DNA of 64,000 nt from Sphingomonas sp. HITSZ_GF (lineage in GTDB: Bacteria > Pseudomonadota > Alphaproteobacteria > Sphingomonadales > Sphingomonadaceae). Each line of letters begins with the position of its first letter. Position 1 is the stretch's first letter. Both the position numbers and the translations under genes were made by a program. A model generated the notes under the pieces. That model made no database searches. It worked only from the letters and a program-made list of their open reading frames with translations, and was not told the DNA's origin. This document shows, in pieces, positions 46,263-53,444 of this stretch. Where the stretch lies: assembly GCF_029543155.1 (NCBI RefSeq), contig NZ_JARQXA010000003.1, positions 186,001-250,000 on the forward strand. The letters are read 5' to 3'.

Positions 46263-47856
46263 AGCAGCAGTTCAGATCCTTCCACACCGCGACCGTGCGG
46301 AACGCGGCGAGGAGCTGGGCGATGTCCGCCGGGCCATGCGCACGTGCCTGGGCGAGCAGCGCAGGGACTTGCTCGGAGGCAGGATCGCGCGGCGTGACCG
46401 TGATCGGAGCGAGCAGCGCCGCAGCGGCGTCGAAGCGGCCGTCAGCGAGCATCATCGTCGCCGCGGTCACCTGGATCTGGGTGACCTGCGGCGCGAGCTG
46501 GGCGGCCTTGAGCAGCACGTTGAGCGTGTTCTCCGAAACGAATTGCGGCTCGGTCGACAGCGCTTCGGCCCAGGCATAGAGCGCCGGATAATATTCGGGG
46601 TCGGCCCGCCACACACGCGCCAGCCATTTGCGCGCTTCGCGGAACTCGGCCGGGGCGCGAGCGGCGTCCGCCCTGCCCGCCATCAGATGGCGCATGCCCT
46701 TCAGATAGAGCAGCTCGGGATCGTCGGGCGCGAGCGCGAGCAGCGCATCGAGCGTGGGATCGGCGGCGGCGGGCGCGCCATAGAGGATCTGGGCCTGGGC
46801 GAGCACGCGCCGGGCAAGATTGTCGCTGCGATCGGCGACCGCATCCTCGGCCCGCTTGAGCACCGCACGCTGGCGATCTGCTTCGACGATCCCGATACGC
46901 ATCGCCGCCTGATCGAGCAGAAGCTGGTCCGCCGATGCGGGCAGCCTGGACACGGTGATCTCCGGCGCGACGAAACCCGTCGCGGTGGCGCGGATATAGG
47001 TGGCCTTGTCCTTGTAGCGCCACAGCCGGTCGTGCAGCGTGTTCACCGAAGCGCCGAACGCCGTTTCGAAGGCCACGGTGCGATCGGCACCCGCCCGAAC
47101 TTCGGCAAGATAACGCCCGAAAGCCCGGCCCCGCTCGGGCTCGGCAAGGATGTAATGGACCAGCAATGCGCTCTCTGCGGAATAGAGCGGGCCATGATCG
47201 AGGTCGCCTGAGATGATCCGGCGCAGCGGCTCCCAGCGCCGGGACTCGAGCGCCGCCGCGAGGCTGGGATTGCCCTTGCCATATTCGATCACGTCGCCAT
47301 CGAAGCGCGTGGTCGCGAGATTGAGGCTCAGGCCGTCGACGTACCAGCTCGGCAGATAGGCACCGCGGGCATTCTGGAGCAGGAAGTGGCGGCTGTACTC
47401 GGTGAACAGCCAGACATCGTGATAGCGCGGGACGCGGTCGCGCAGGCGGTCCCAGCGCGTATCCGCCGCGACAAGCATGCCAGTCGGCGCTGCCGAATAA
47501 TAGCCGGTGAAGAAGAAGCCCGGCTGGGCGCGCTGCCGCCGCAGCCGATCGAGCTGGGTGGTGCCGCTGACCAGATAGATGGACAGCGGGTTCGCACGCT
47601 CGGGCTTCGGGGTGCCGGTGAGGATGCGGAGCAGCTGGTCAAAGCGCTCGAGCCGGGCCGTAACTGCGCGCGCTTCGCCCTCGTCGGCGCCATAGACGGT
47701 GAAGTTGGGGCTCTCCATGCGGACCCATTTGGCGCGGGCCTGGTTGCGCTCGCCGGTGACCAGGATGGAGTCCCGAGTGGGCGGCGGCACCTGCTGCGCC
47801 CATGCCGGCGACGCGAGCGCGAGGCACCCGCCCATGATCCAACCAAAAAGCCGCAT
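46261..47856 (-). CDS. Exported gluzincin-like protein with degenerate active site and helical repeats
   Basis: 531 residues. A signal peptide ends AWAQQ (about 21). Residues 40-270 resemble a peptidase-MA/DUF1570 type domain. At the expected HEYAHHF zinc motif the sequence is TEYSRHF (near residue 152), and the following YLPSWYVDGLSLNLA has lost the usual Glu-rich EGFAEY form. The C-terminal half is alpha-helical with TPR-like units (LLALAPDDPELLYLKGMRHLMAGR). Probably a non-enzymatic periplasmic scaffold. The stop lies in the chemoreceptor terminator. Confidence 0.75.
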   Translation of the reverse strand: MRLFGWIMGGCLALASPAWAQQVPPPTRDSILVTGERNQARAKWVRMESPNFTVYGADEGEARAVTARLERFDQLLRILTGTPKPERANPLSIYLVSGTTQLDRLRRQRAQPGFFFTGYYSAAPTGMLVAADTRWDRLRDRVPRYHDVWLFTEYSRHFLLQNARGAYLPSWYVDGLSLNLATTRFDGDVIEYGKGNPSLAAALESRRWEPLRRIISGDLDHGPLYSAESALLVHYILAEPERGRAFGRYLAEVRAGADRTVAFETAFGASVNTLHDRLWRYKDKATYIRATATGFVAPEITVSRLPASADQLLLDQAAMRIGIVEADRQRAVLKRAEDAVADRSDNLARRVLAQAQILYGAPAAADPTLDALLALAPDDPELLYLKGMRHLMAGRADAARAPAEFREARKWLARVWRADPEYYPALYAWAEALSTEPQFVSENTLNVLLKAAQLAPQVTQIQVTAATMMLADGRFDAAAALLAPITVTPRDPASEQVPALLAQARAHGPADIAQLLAAFRTVAVWKDLNCC

Positions 47857-47931
47857 TCCCCCTCGCCGCGCACCAACCCGATCGCGCGCAGACTAACCGC
47901 CGCAGCCCCGCTGGCAATCCACCGCCGGCAA

Positions 47932-47970
47932 AGAAAAGGGCGCCGCGGCGGATGCCGAGCGCCCTTTCTA
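47932..47970 (-). terminator. Rho-independent terminator of flaF
   Basis: On the minus strand AAAGGGCGC/GCGCCC arms are followed by TTTTCTTT, 17 bases after the flaF stop. Confidence 0.8.
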
Positions 47971-47986
47971 CGGCCGTGGCGAAGGA

Positions 47987-48349
47987 TCAGGCAGCGGCGC
48001 GCTGCGGCGCGCGCAGCCCCTCCATGATCGTGCGGTTGACGTCGATCAGCTCGCGGATGCGCTCGCGGCCGGCGATCACGTCGCTGGTGAAGCGATCGAT
48101 CCACAGCGCGAGCGAGACGATCTGCCCACGCAGCTCGCGCGGCAGGCCGTTGTTCGGATCGATGCAGTCCGTGTGGAAGGCGTGCCACATCTGGCGATTG
48201 CGATGCAGGGCGGGCATCAGCAGCGCACCCTTCAGGCCGCGCTCTTCCGCCTCCATCATCTCGCCGGTGATCTCGCCCAAAAGCCTGAGCTCTGCCGAGC
48301 GCGGCGTTTCAGCCCGGGAACGGGCCGCCTGATAGGCACTAAGGGTCAT
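47987..48349 (-). CDS. flaF: Flagellin synthesis regulator FlaF
   Basis: 120 residues. It opens with TLSAYQAARSRAETPRSAELRLLGEITGEM and later has LPRELRGQIVSLALWIDRFT, both characteristic of FlaF. In alphaproteobacteria FlaF promotes flagellin translation/secretion and opposes FlbT. No flbT or flagellin gene is in the window. The ATG at 48349 is preferred over an upstream start at 48376, which lies in the promoter element. Confidence 0.9.
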   Translation of the reverse strand: MTLSAYQAARSRAETPRSAELRLLGEITGEMMEAEERGLKGALLMPALHRNRQMWHAFHTDCIDPNNGLPRELRGQIVSLALWIDRFTSDVIAGRERIRELIDVNRTIMEGLRAPQRAAA

Positions 48350-48374
48350 GCTGGCTCCATTTGCTTGACCCTTC

Positions 48375-48383
48375 ATTCTAGGA
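48375..48383 (-). promoter_or_regulatory. TCCTAGAAT promoter-like element before flaF
   Basis: Minus-strand AATCG-TCCTAGAAT, one base off the shared TCCTATAAT element, 25 bases before the flaF ATG. Confidence 0.5.
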
Positions 48384-48391
48384 CGATTGCG

Positions 48392-48401
48392 ACCGATCGG
48401 T
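48392..48401. promoter_or_regulatory. ACCGATCGGT palindrome centred between two divergent promoters
   Basis: Perfect ten-base palindrome placed 8 and 9 bases from the two divergent TCCTAxAAx elements; a possible shared operator for flaF and the HAD gene. Confidence 0.35.
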
Positions 48402-48410
48402 GCGCGAACA

Positions 48411-48419
48411 TCCTATAAG
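48411..48419 (+). promoter_or_regulatory. TCCTATAAG promoter-like element before the HAD gene
   Basis: One base off the shared element, 46 bases before the TTG start at 48466. Confidence 0.5.
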
Positions 48420-48465
48420 ATTAGTGCGCCCTCCCGAATTGCGGGCGCGCATCCGGGGAAATTCA

Positions 48466-50868
48466 TTGGCCAATTCGATCCTTCCGCACGCGCTGCCGTC
48501 GGCACTCGATGCCTATCCGGGCGTGACGCTGCTCTCGCTCGACTGCTTCGACACGCTGCTGTGGCGCGACGTGCATGCGCCCGTCGACCTGTTCAACGCG
48601 CTGGGCGAAGCCAACCTCCTGCAACGCAGCTGGGCGGAGCAGACCGCGCGCAGCAACGCGGCGGTGCGCCACCGCCGCAACGAAGTGCATATCGACGAGA
48701 TCTATGCCGAGCTGCTGCCCAATGCGAGCAAGGCCGAGCGCGCCGCCGCAGTGCAGGACGAGCTCGACGCCGAGGCGCGCCACTGCTTCGCCTTCAAGCC
48801 CACCGTCGAGCTGATGCGCGCCGCCAAAGCACGCGGCATCGAGACGATTATCGTCTCGGACACCTATCTGGACGAGAAGCAGCTGCGCGGCCTGATCGCC
48901 GCCGCTGCGGGCGAGGAAGTCGCCGGGCTGATCGGCCGCATCTTCTGCTCGTCGCACTATGGCAAGGCCAAGAGCGAAGGCCTGTACGAGCCGGTGCTCA
49001 AGGCACTGAAGCTCGCGCCCGAGAAGATCCTGCACATCGGCGACAACAAGAAGGCGGACGTCGACGGCGTCGCGCCCTTCGGCGTGAACACGCTCCACCT
49101 GGTGCAGTTCACCGAAGGCAGCCAGCAGCGCATCCGCCTGGAAAGCGCGATCAGCTCGATCCTGCACGGCACCGAGACGGGCACCGCCCTCACCCACCAG
49201 CCGCACCGCGCGACGCTCGCCGCGTTCGAGCCGCAGGTGCAGGGCGCTGCCGAGACGCTGGGCTTCACCACGCTCGGCCCGCTCTTCGCCGGCTTCGACC
49301 GCTGGCTGGCGGACGAGGCCGAGGCGCTGCAAGCCGCCAATGGCGGCATCGTCCACGCCGTGTTCCTGATGCGCGACGGCTATCTGCCGCAGCTGGTGCA
49401 CGAAGCACGCGGCGGCACGGGCCACGCCGTGGAGATCAGCCGCTTCACCGCCACCGCCGCCTCGCTGGGCGATGCCGGGGCGGTGAACCGCTATGTCGAG
49501 CGCGAGATCCTGAGCGACCTGAACGCGGTGGCCAAGCAGCTGTTGCTGCCGGCGCCCGAGGCCGCCAAGCTCGTCAAGGATCATGGCCGCCCCGCCGCAT
49601 TCGTGAAGGCGGTGCAGGAGCCGCAGCGCATGCGCCGCATCACCCAGACCTCGCGCGCCTTTGCCGATCGGCTGGTCGCGCATGTCCGCAAGGCAGTGAA
49701 CCCGGCGCCGGGCGATACGCTAATGCTGGTCGACCTGGGCTATAACGGCTCGGTCCAGAACGATGTCGAAGCGCTGATCGCCAGCAAGCTGAGCGTCAAG
49801 GTCGCCGGCCGCTATCTGCTGCTGCGCGAGCAGGCCCGCACCGGCCTCGACAAGAAGGGGTTCATCGGTCACGACGACTACGACTGCGCCGCGCTCGAGG
49901 CGTTGTGCGCGAACGTCGCCGTGCTCGAGCAGCTCTGCACCGCAGCCCAGGGCTCGGTAGTCGATTATGAGAAGGACGGCACCGCGATCCGTCGCGGCAA
50001 CTCGATCAAGTCGCGCCAGTCCGACATTCGCGACCGCGTGCAGGCCGGCTGCCTGGCCTTCGTGCAGGCCGAGGGCAGCGCAACGATCCGCCCGAACACG
50101 CCGCCGCACGCCGCGGCGATGTGGCGCCGCGGTGCCGCGGGCACGCTCGGCCGGCTGATGTACGTGCCGCTCGAAGCCGAGCTGGAGGTGCTCGCCGCGT
50201 TCGAGCACGACATCAACCTGGGCGTCGACAACACCGTCTCGCTGTTCGATCCGACGATCGCCAAGAAGGGCCTGCGCCAGCGCGGCCTGTTCTACATGAA
50301 GGGCTCGGAGCGGATGTACCTGCCGGCCGAGCTGCACGGCGAGGGCCTGTCGCTCAAGCTCAGCCTGCTTGCGCATCGCCGCTTCGCACTGCCGCTGAAA
50401 TACCAAGATTTCGTCGACAATTCGATCGCGCTGCCGCTGATCGTCGCCGACGGCAACCAGGTCTCGACCGGCAGCGTGACTGCCACCCCGACGCATGACG
50501 GCTACTACCTTGCCCCCATCCCGATCGGCGCCAGCCGCTTCTCGGTGGGCGTGCAGTTCGGCCAGCTCTATGACTGGGTGCAGGTGGAGAGCGCGGTGTT
50601 CATGCCCGTCGAGACCTTCCTGAGCGACAAGATCCGCCCGGGCACCGGCGAAGTCGGGGCGCTGCCCTCGCTCGAAGGCATGGAGCAGGTCGCGCCGCAT
50701 CTGTTCCGCTGCGAGAACGAGTTCGCCTTCATGATGGTGCCGCCGCCCCCGCGCCAGGGCGACCGGCCGATGATGCTCGCGCTCGTCTTCCGCCCGATCG
50801 CCGCGCGCGAGGCCGCCGCGCCTGCCGCCACCAACGCCACCGCACAGCTTACCGGAGTCGCTGCATGA
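48466..50868 (+). CDS. Large HAD-like protein, putative surface or flagellar modification enzyme
   Basis: 800 residues from TTG 48466, which has GGGGAA five bases before it and lies after the promoter element; an earlier in-frame GTG at 48400 would lie before the transcription start. Residues 20-220 form a HAD fold with LLSLDCFDTLLW (the nucleophile motif DxFDT), TIIVSDTYLD (motif II) and KILHIGDNKKADVDG (motif III). The remaining about 580 residues have a helical middle (VFLMRDGYLPQLV, VDLGYNGSVQNDV) and a beta-rich end; related large HAD proteins occur in polysaccharide loci. No membrane segment. The stop overlaps the methyltransferase gene (ATGA). Confidence 0.75.
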   Translation: MANSILPHALPSALDAYPGVTLLSLDCFDTLLWRDVHAPVDLFNALGEANLLQRSWAEQTARSNAAVRHRRNEVHIDEIYAELLPNASKAERAAAVQDELDAEARHCFAFKPTVELMRAAKARGIETIIVSDTYLDEKQLRGLIAAAAGEEVAGLIGRIFCSSHYGKAKSEGLYEPVLKALKLAPEKILHIGDNKKADVDGVAPFGVNTLHLVQFTEGSQQRIRLESAISSILHGTETGTALTHQPHRATLAAFEPQVQGAAETLGFTTLGPLFAGFDRWLADEAEALQAANGGIVHAVFLMRDGYLPQLVHEARGGTGHAVEISRFTATAASLGDAGAVNRYVEREILSDLNAVAKQLLLPAPEAAKLVKDHGRPAAFVKAVQEPQRMRRITQTSRAFADRLVAHVRKAVNPAPGDTLMLVDLGYNGSVQNDVEALIASKLSVKVAGRYLLLREQARTGLDKKGFIGHDDYDCAALEALCANVAVLEQLCTAAQGSVVDYEKDGTAIRRGNSIKSRQSDIRDRVQAGCLAFVQAEGSATIRPNTPPHAAAMWRRGAAGTLGRLMYVPLEAELEVLAAFEHDINLGVDNTVSLFDPTIAKKGLRQRGLFYMKGSERMYLPAELHGEGLSLKLSLLAHRRFALPLKYQDFVDNSIALPLIVADGNQVSTGSVTATPTHDGYYLAPIPIGASRFSVGVQFGQLYDWVQVESAVFMPVETFLSDKIRPGTGEVGALPSLEGMEQVAPHLFRCENEFAFMMVPPPPRQGDRPMMLALVFRPIAAREAAAPAATNATAQLTGVAA

Positions 50869-51677
50869 CCCTGCTCATCCATTCGATGTCGGAATTTTCC
50901 GATCTTATCCTTCAGAGCCTGCAGATCGCCGGCGCCCGCAACATTGCCGAGGTGGGTGCCGAGTTCGGCGGGATGTCGCAGCAGCTCGCCGCCTATGCGC
51001 GCGTCACGGGCGGCAGCCTGACCAGCGTCGACCCCGCCCCCAAGCAGGAGTTCCTCGCCTGGGCCGAGCAGACGCCCGAAGTGCACCACATCGCCGAGCC
51101 GAGCCATGACGCGATGCCGAAGCTCGCCGATATCGACGCCTGGGTGATCGACGGCGACCATAATTACTACACCGTGATCAACGAGCTGCGCATCGCCGAC
51201 CAGCTTGCCCGCCGCGACGGCAAGCCGCTGCTCGCGATCATGCACGACGTCTCCTGGCCGTGCGCGCGGCGCGACTGCTACTACGCGCCCGACCGGATCC
51301 CGGAGGAGCATCGCCACCCGCACAGCTTCGAAGGCGGCGTGATCCTGGGCGAAGGCGCCTGCCTGCCCAATCGCGGCTTCCGTGGCGCCGGCAGCTTCGC
51401 CTGGGCCCTGCACGAAGGCGGCCCGCGCAACGGCGTGCTGACCGCGGTCGAGGACTTCCGCGACGAAGCCCAGACCGAGGATCGCCCGCTCGCCTGGGCG
51501 CTGGTTCCGGCGGTGTTCGGCATGGGCGTGCTGTTCGACAGCTCGGCACCCTGGGCCCCGGCACTCGCCGATTTCATCGTGCCGTGGCACAACAACAAGC
51601 TGCTCGCCGCGCTCGAGGCGAACCGGCTGAAAAACTATCTCGCCGTCATCGACTGGCAGGACCGCGCCGCGGCCTAA
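50865..51677 (+). CDS. Class I SAM-dependent methyltransferase
   Basis: 270 residues. The SAM-binding segment is NIAEVGAEFGGMSQQLAAYA near residue 25, followed by LTSVDPAP (acidic loop) and IDAWVIDGDHNYYTVINEL, a motif of the Methyltransf_24/CmcI-like group acting on O-linked sugars or small molecules. HDVSWPCARRDCYY may bind metal. Translational overlap with the HAD gene implies a joint pathway, and the flaF and motA neighbours suggest flagellin or surface-glycan modification. The link is inference. Confidence 0.75.
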   Translation: MTLLIHSMSEFSDLILQSLQIAGARNIAEVGAEFGGMSQQLAAYARVTGGSLTSVDPAPKQEFLAWAEQTPEVHHIAEPSHDAMPKLADIDAWVIDGDHNYYTVINELRIADQLARRDGKPLLAIMHDVSWPCARRDCYYAPDRIPEEHRHPHSFEGGVILGEGACLPNRGFRGAGSFAWALHEGGPRNGVLTAVEDFRDEAQTEDRPLAWALVPAVFGMGVLFDSSAPWAPALADFIVPWHNNKLLAALEANRLKNYLAVIDWQDRAAA

Positions 51678-51702
51678 ATACGCAAATTACGCTTTTTTCT
51701 CG

Positions 51703-51773
51703 CTCCCCGTGCGGGCGCGGATCCCCAACCACGAGCGACACGCTCGTGACGGGATCCCCGCCTTCGCGGGGAG
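51703..51773. repeat. Palindromic repeat upstream of motA
   Basis: Arms CTCCCCG/CGCGGGGAG enclose inner GGATCCCC/GGGATCC and a perfect GAGCG-ACA-CGCTC hairpin. Same general build as the REP-like elements at 17800-17872 (shared CACGAGCG core). The rest of the 228-base gap to motA contains AT-rich sequence and the promoter element. Confidence 0.75.
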
Positions 51774-51863
51774 CTTCGTTATTGGAAAAGGTCGCCGCGA
51801 AAATACAGAAAATGCGCTGATTTAACCAAATTGGCCGGGCGGCGCCCCTCCCCTCCAAATCCG

Positions 51864-51872
51864 TCCTATAAT
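51864..51872 (+). promoter_or_regulatory. TCCTATAAT promoter-like element of the motA-che operon
   Basis: Context CTCCAAATCCG-TCCTATAAT-TCTGGAA, matching the porin element over more than 20 bases; 33 bases before motA. Confidence 0.6.
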
Positions 51873-51905
51873 TCTGGAAACAACTGGGACATTGGGCGAA
51901 CCGCC

Positions 51906-52790
51906 ATGCTGAACGGCATCGGATTCATTATCATTCTGGTCTGCGTGTTCGGCAGCTTCATGATCTCGGGCGGCAAGTTCGAGATCATCATGCACGCGCT
52001 GCCGCACGAACTCATGGCCATCGGCGGCGCCGCGATCGGCGCCTTCATCGTTTCCAACTCGATGGCGACCGTGAAGGCAGCCGGCAAGGGCATCGTCCGC
52101 TCGTTCAAGGGCGGCAAGTGGAAGGCGCAGGACTATAAGGACCTGCTCACGCTGATGTTCTCGGTGCTCTCCACCTTCAAGAAGGGTGGCGCCACCGCGC
52201 TCGAGCCGCATCTCGACAAGCCGGAGGAGAGCGATCTCTTCAAGCCCTATCCGCGGCTGCTGAAGGACCATCACCTGATCGAGTTCATCTGCGACTATCT
52301 GCGCATGATGACGGTCAACTTCGAGGACCCGCATCAGATCGAGGCCGCGATGGACGCGGACATCGAGAAGCATCACCACGAAGAGGCCGGCCCGCAGCAC
52401 GCGCTGCAGATCATGGCCGACGGCCTGCCCGCGATCGGCATCGTCGCCGCGGTTCTGGGCGTGATCAAGACCATGGGCTCGATCGATCAGCCGACCGAGA
52501 TCCTAGGCGCGATGATCGGCGGCGCGCTCGTCGGTACCTTCATGGGCGTGCTGCTGAGCTACTGCGTGGTGGGCCCGCTCGCCTCGAAGCTGCTCGAGAC
52601 CATCGATAGCGACCACAAGCCGTTCCAGATCGTGAAGACGGCGATCGTCGCCTACGCCCAGAACCAGCCTGTCCAGGTGGCGATCGAGATCGCCCGCCGC
52701 ATGACGCCGTCGGCCTATGCGCCGACCTTCCAGCAACTCGAAACCGCACTTGACGAGGCCAAGAATGGACCAGCCCCTGCAGCTGCCTGA
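51906..52790 (+). CDS. motA: Flagellar motor stator protein MotA
   Basis: 294 residues. Four membrane helices (about 3-22, 33-52, 168-190, 200-222), a cytoplasmic loop with the conserved charged residues (Arg/Glu region around 80-130), and the proline-bearing GLPAIGIVAAVLGVIKTMG helix identify MotA. It forms the proton channel with MotB, which is encoded at the other end of the operon. The ATG follows a promoter element by 33 bases. The stop lies inside the STAS gene (26-base overlap). Confidence 0.93.
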   Translation: MLNGIGFIIILVCVFGSFMISGGKFEIIMHALPHELMAIGGAAIGAFIVSNSMATVKAAGKGIVRSFKGGKWKAQDYKDLLTLMFSVLSTFKKGGATALEPHLDKPEESDLFKPYPRLLKDHHLIEFICDYLRMMTVNFEDPHQIEAAMDADIEKHHHEEAGPQHALQIMADGLPAIGIVAAVLGVIKTMGSIDQPTEILGAMIGGALVGTFMGVLLSYCVVGPLASKLLETIDSDHKPFQIVKTAIVAYAQNQPVQVAIEIARRMTPSAYAPTFQQLETALDEAKNGPAPAAA

Positions 52791-53082
52791 TGCCGAGGAG
52801 CGCGCGCTGCGCCTCCCCGCCCATGGCACCACCGTTACGGCCGAAGATCTTCGGGTGCGCCTCGTGCTCGCCGCGGACCTCGACGATGCGATCGAGATCG
52901 ACGCATCGGAAGTCGAGAGCGTCGGCCAGGCCGTGCTCCAGCTCCTCGTTGCCGCGCGCAACGAAGCGGCGAGCAACGGCCAGGAATTCCGCATCGCCAA
53001 CCCCAGCCCTGCATTCGTCGATCGCGTGAACCGCTGCCAACTGGCCGCCGCGATCGGCCTCGAGACCGGAGACGTTCTGTGA
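52765..53082 (+). CDS. STAS-domain protein of the chemotaxis operon
   Basis: 105 residues. The order of strands and helices fits a STAS fold (LRVRLVLAADLDDAIEIDASEVESVGQAVLQLLVAARNEA). The usual DSSG phosphorylation loop is replaced by ESVGQA; only one Ser remains. Comparable STAS genes begin alphaproteobacterial che operons and are thought to tune signalling. It overlaps motA by 26 bases and cheY by four. Confidence 0.82.
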   Translation: MDQPLQLPDAEERALRLPAHGTTVTAEDLRVRLVLAADLDDAIEIDASEVESVGQAVLQLLVAARNEAASNGQEFRIANPSPAFVDRVNRCQLAAAIGLETGDVL

Positions 53083-53444
53083 GCAAGTTGATCCTTACCG
53101 TCGACGATTCGGCGAGCATGCGCATGCTGCTCAAGACGTCGCTGACCGCGCAGGGCTTTCGCATCGAAAGCGCCAATGACGGCGAGCACGGCCTCGAGCG
53201 CATGCACGAGGTGAAGCCCGACCTACTGATCACCGACATCAACATGCCCAAGATGGACGGCTTCGAGCTGATCGAGGCGGTGCGTGGTGTCGCCGAGTTC
53301 CGCGGCACGCCGATCCTGGTGCTGTCGACCGAATTCTCGGACGAGAAGAAGTCCCGCGCCCGCTCCGCCGGCGCCACCGGCTGGATCACCAAGCCGTTCG
53401 AAGCCACCAAGCTGGGGGCGGCGATCCGCCGCGTGTGCCCGTGA
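53079..53444 (+). CDS. cheY: Chemotaxis response regulator CheY (first copy)
   Basis: 121 residues, a single receiver domain: Asp9-Asp10, phospho-acceptor Asp53 (LITDINMPKMDG), Ser/Thr near 83 (VLSTEF) and Lys105 in TKPFE. GTG start overlapping the STAS gene. It is close to CheA and may serve as the phosphate sink or the motor-binding CheY; the second copy is at 58018. Confidence 0.92.
   Translation: MSKLILTVDDSASMRMLLKTSLTAQGFRIESANDGEHGLERMHEVKPDLLITDINMPKMDGFELIEAVRGVAEFRGTPILVLSTEFSDEKKSRARSAGATGWITKPFEATKLGAAIRRVCP

Noticed and set aside
44171..46285. Long minus-strand open frames across both chemoreceptor genes
   Set aside because: They mirror the duplicated receptors, so their similarity to each other only reflects the sense genes.
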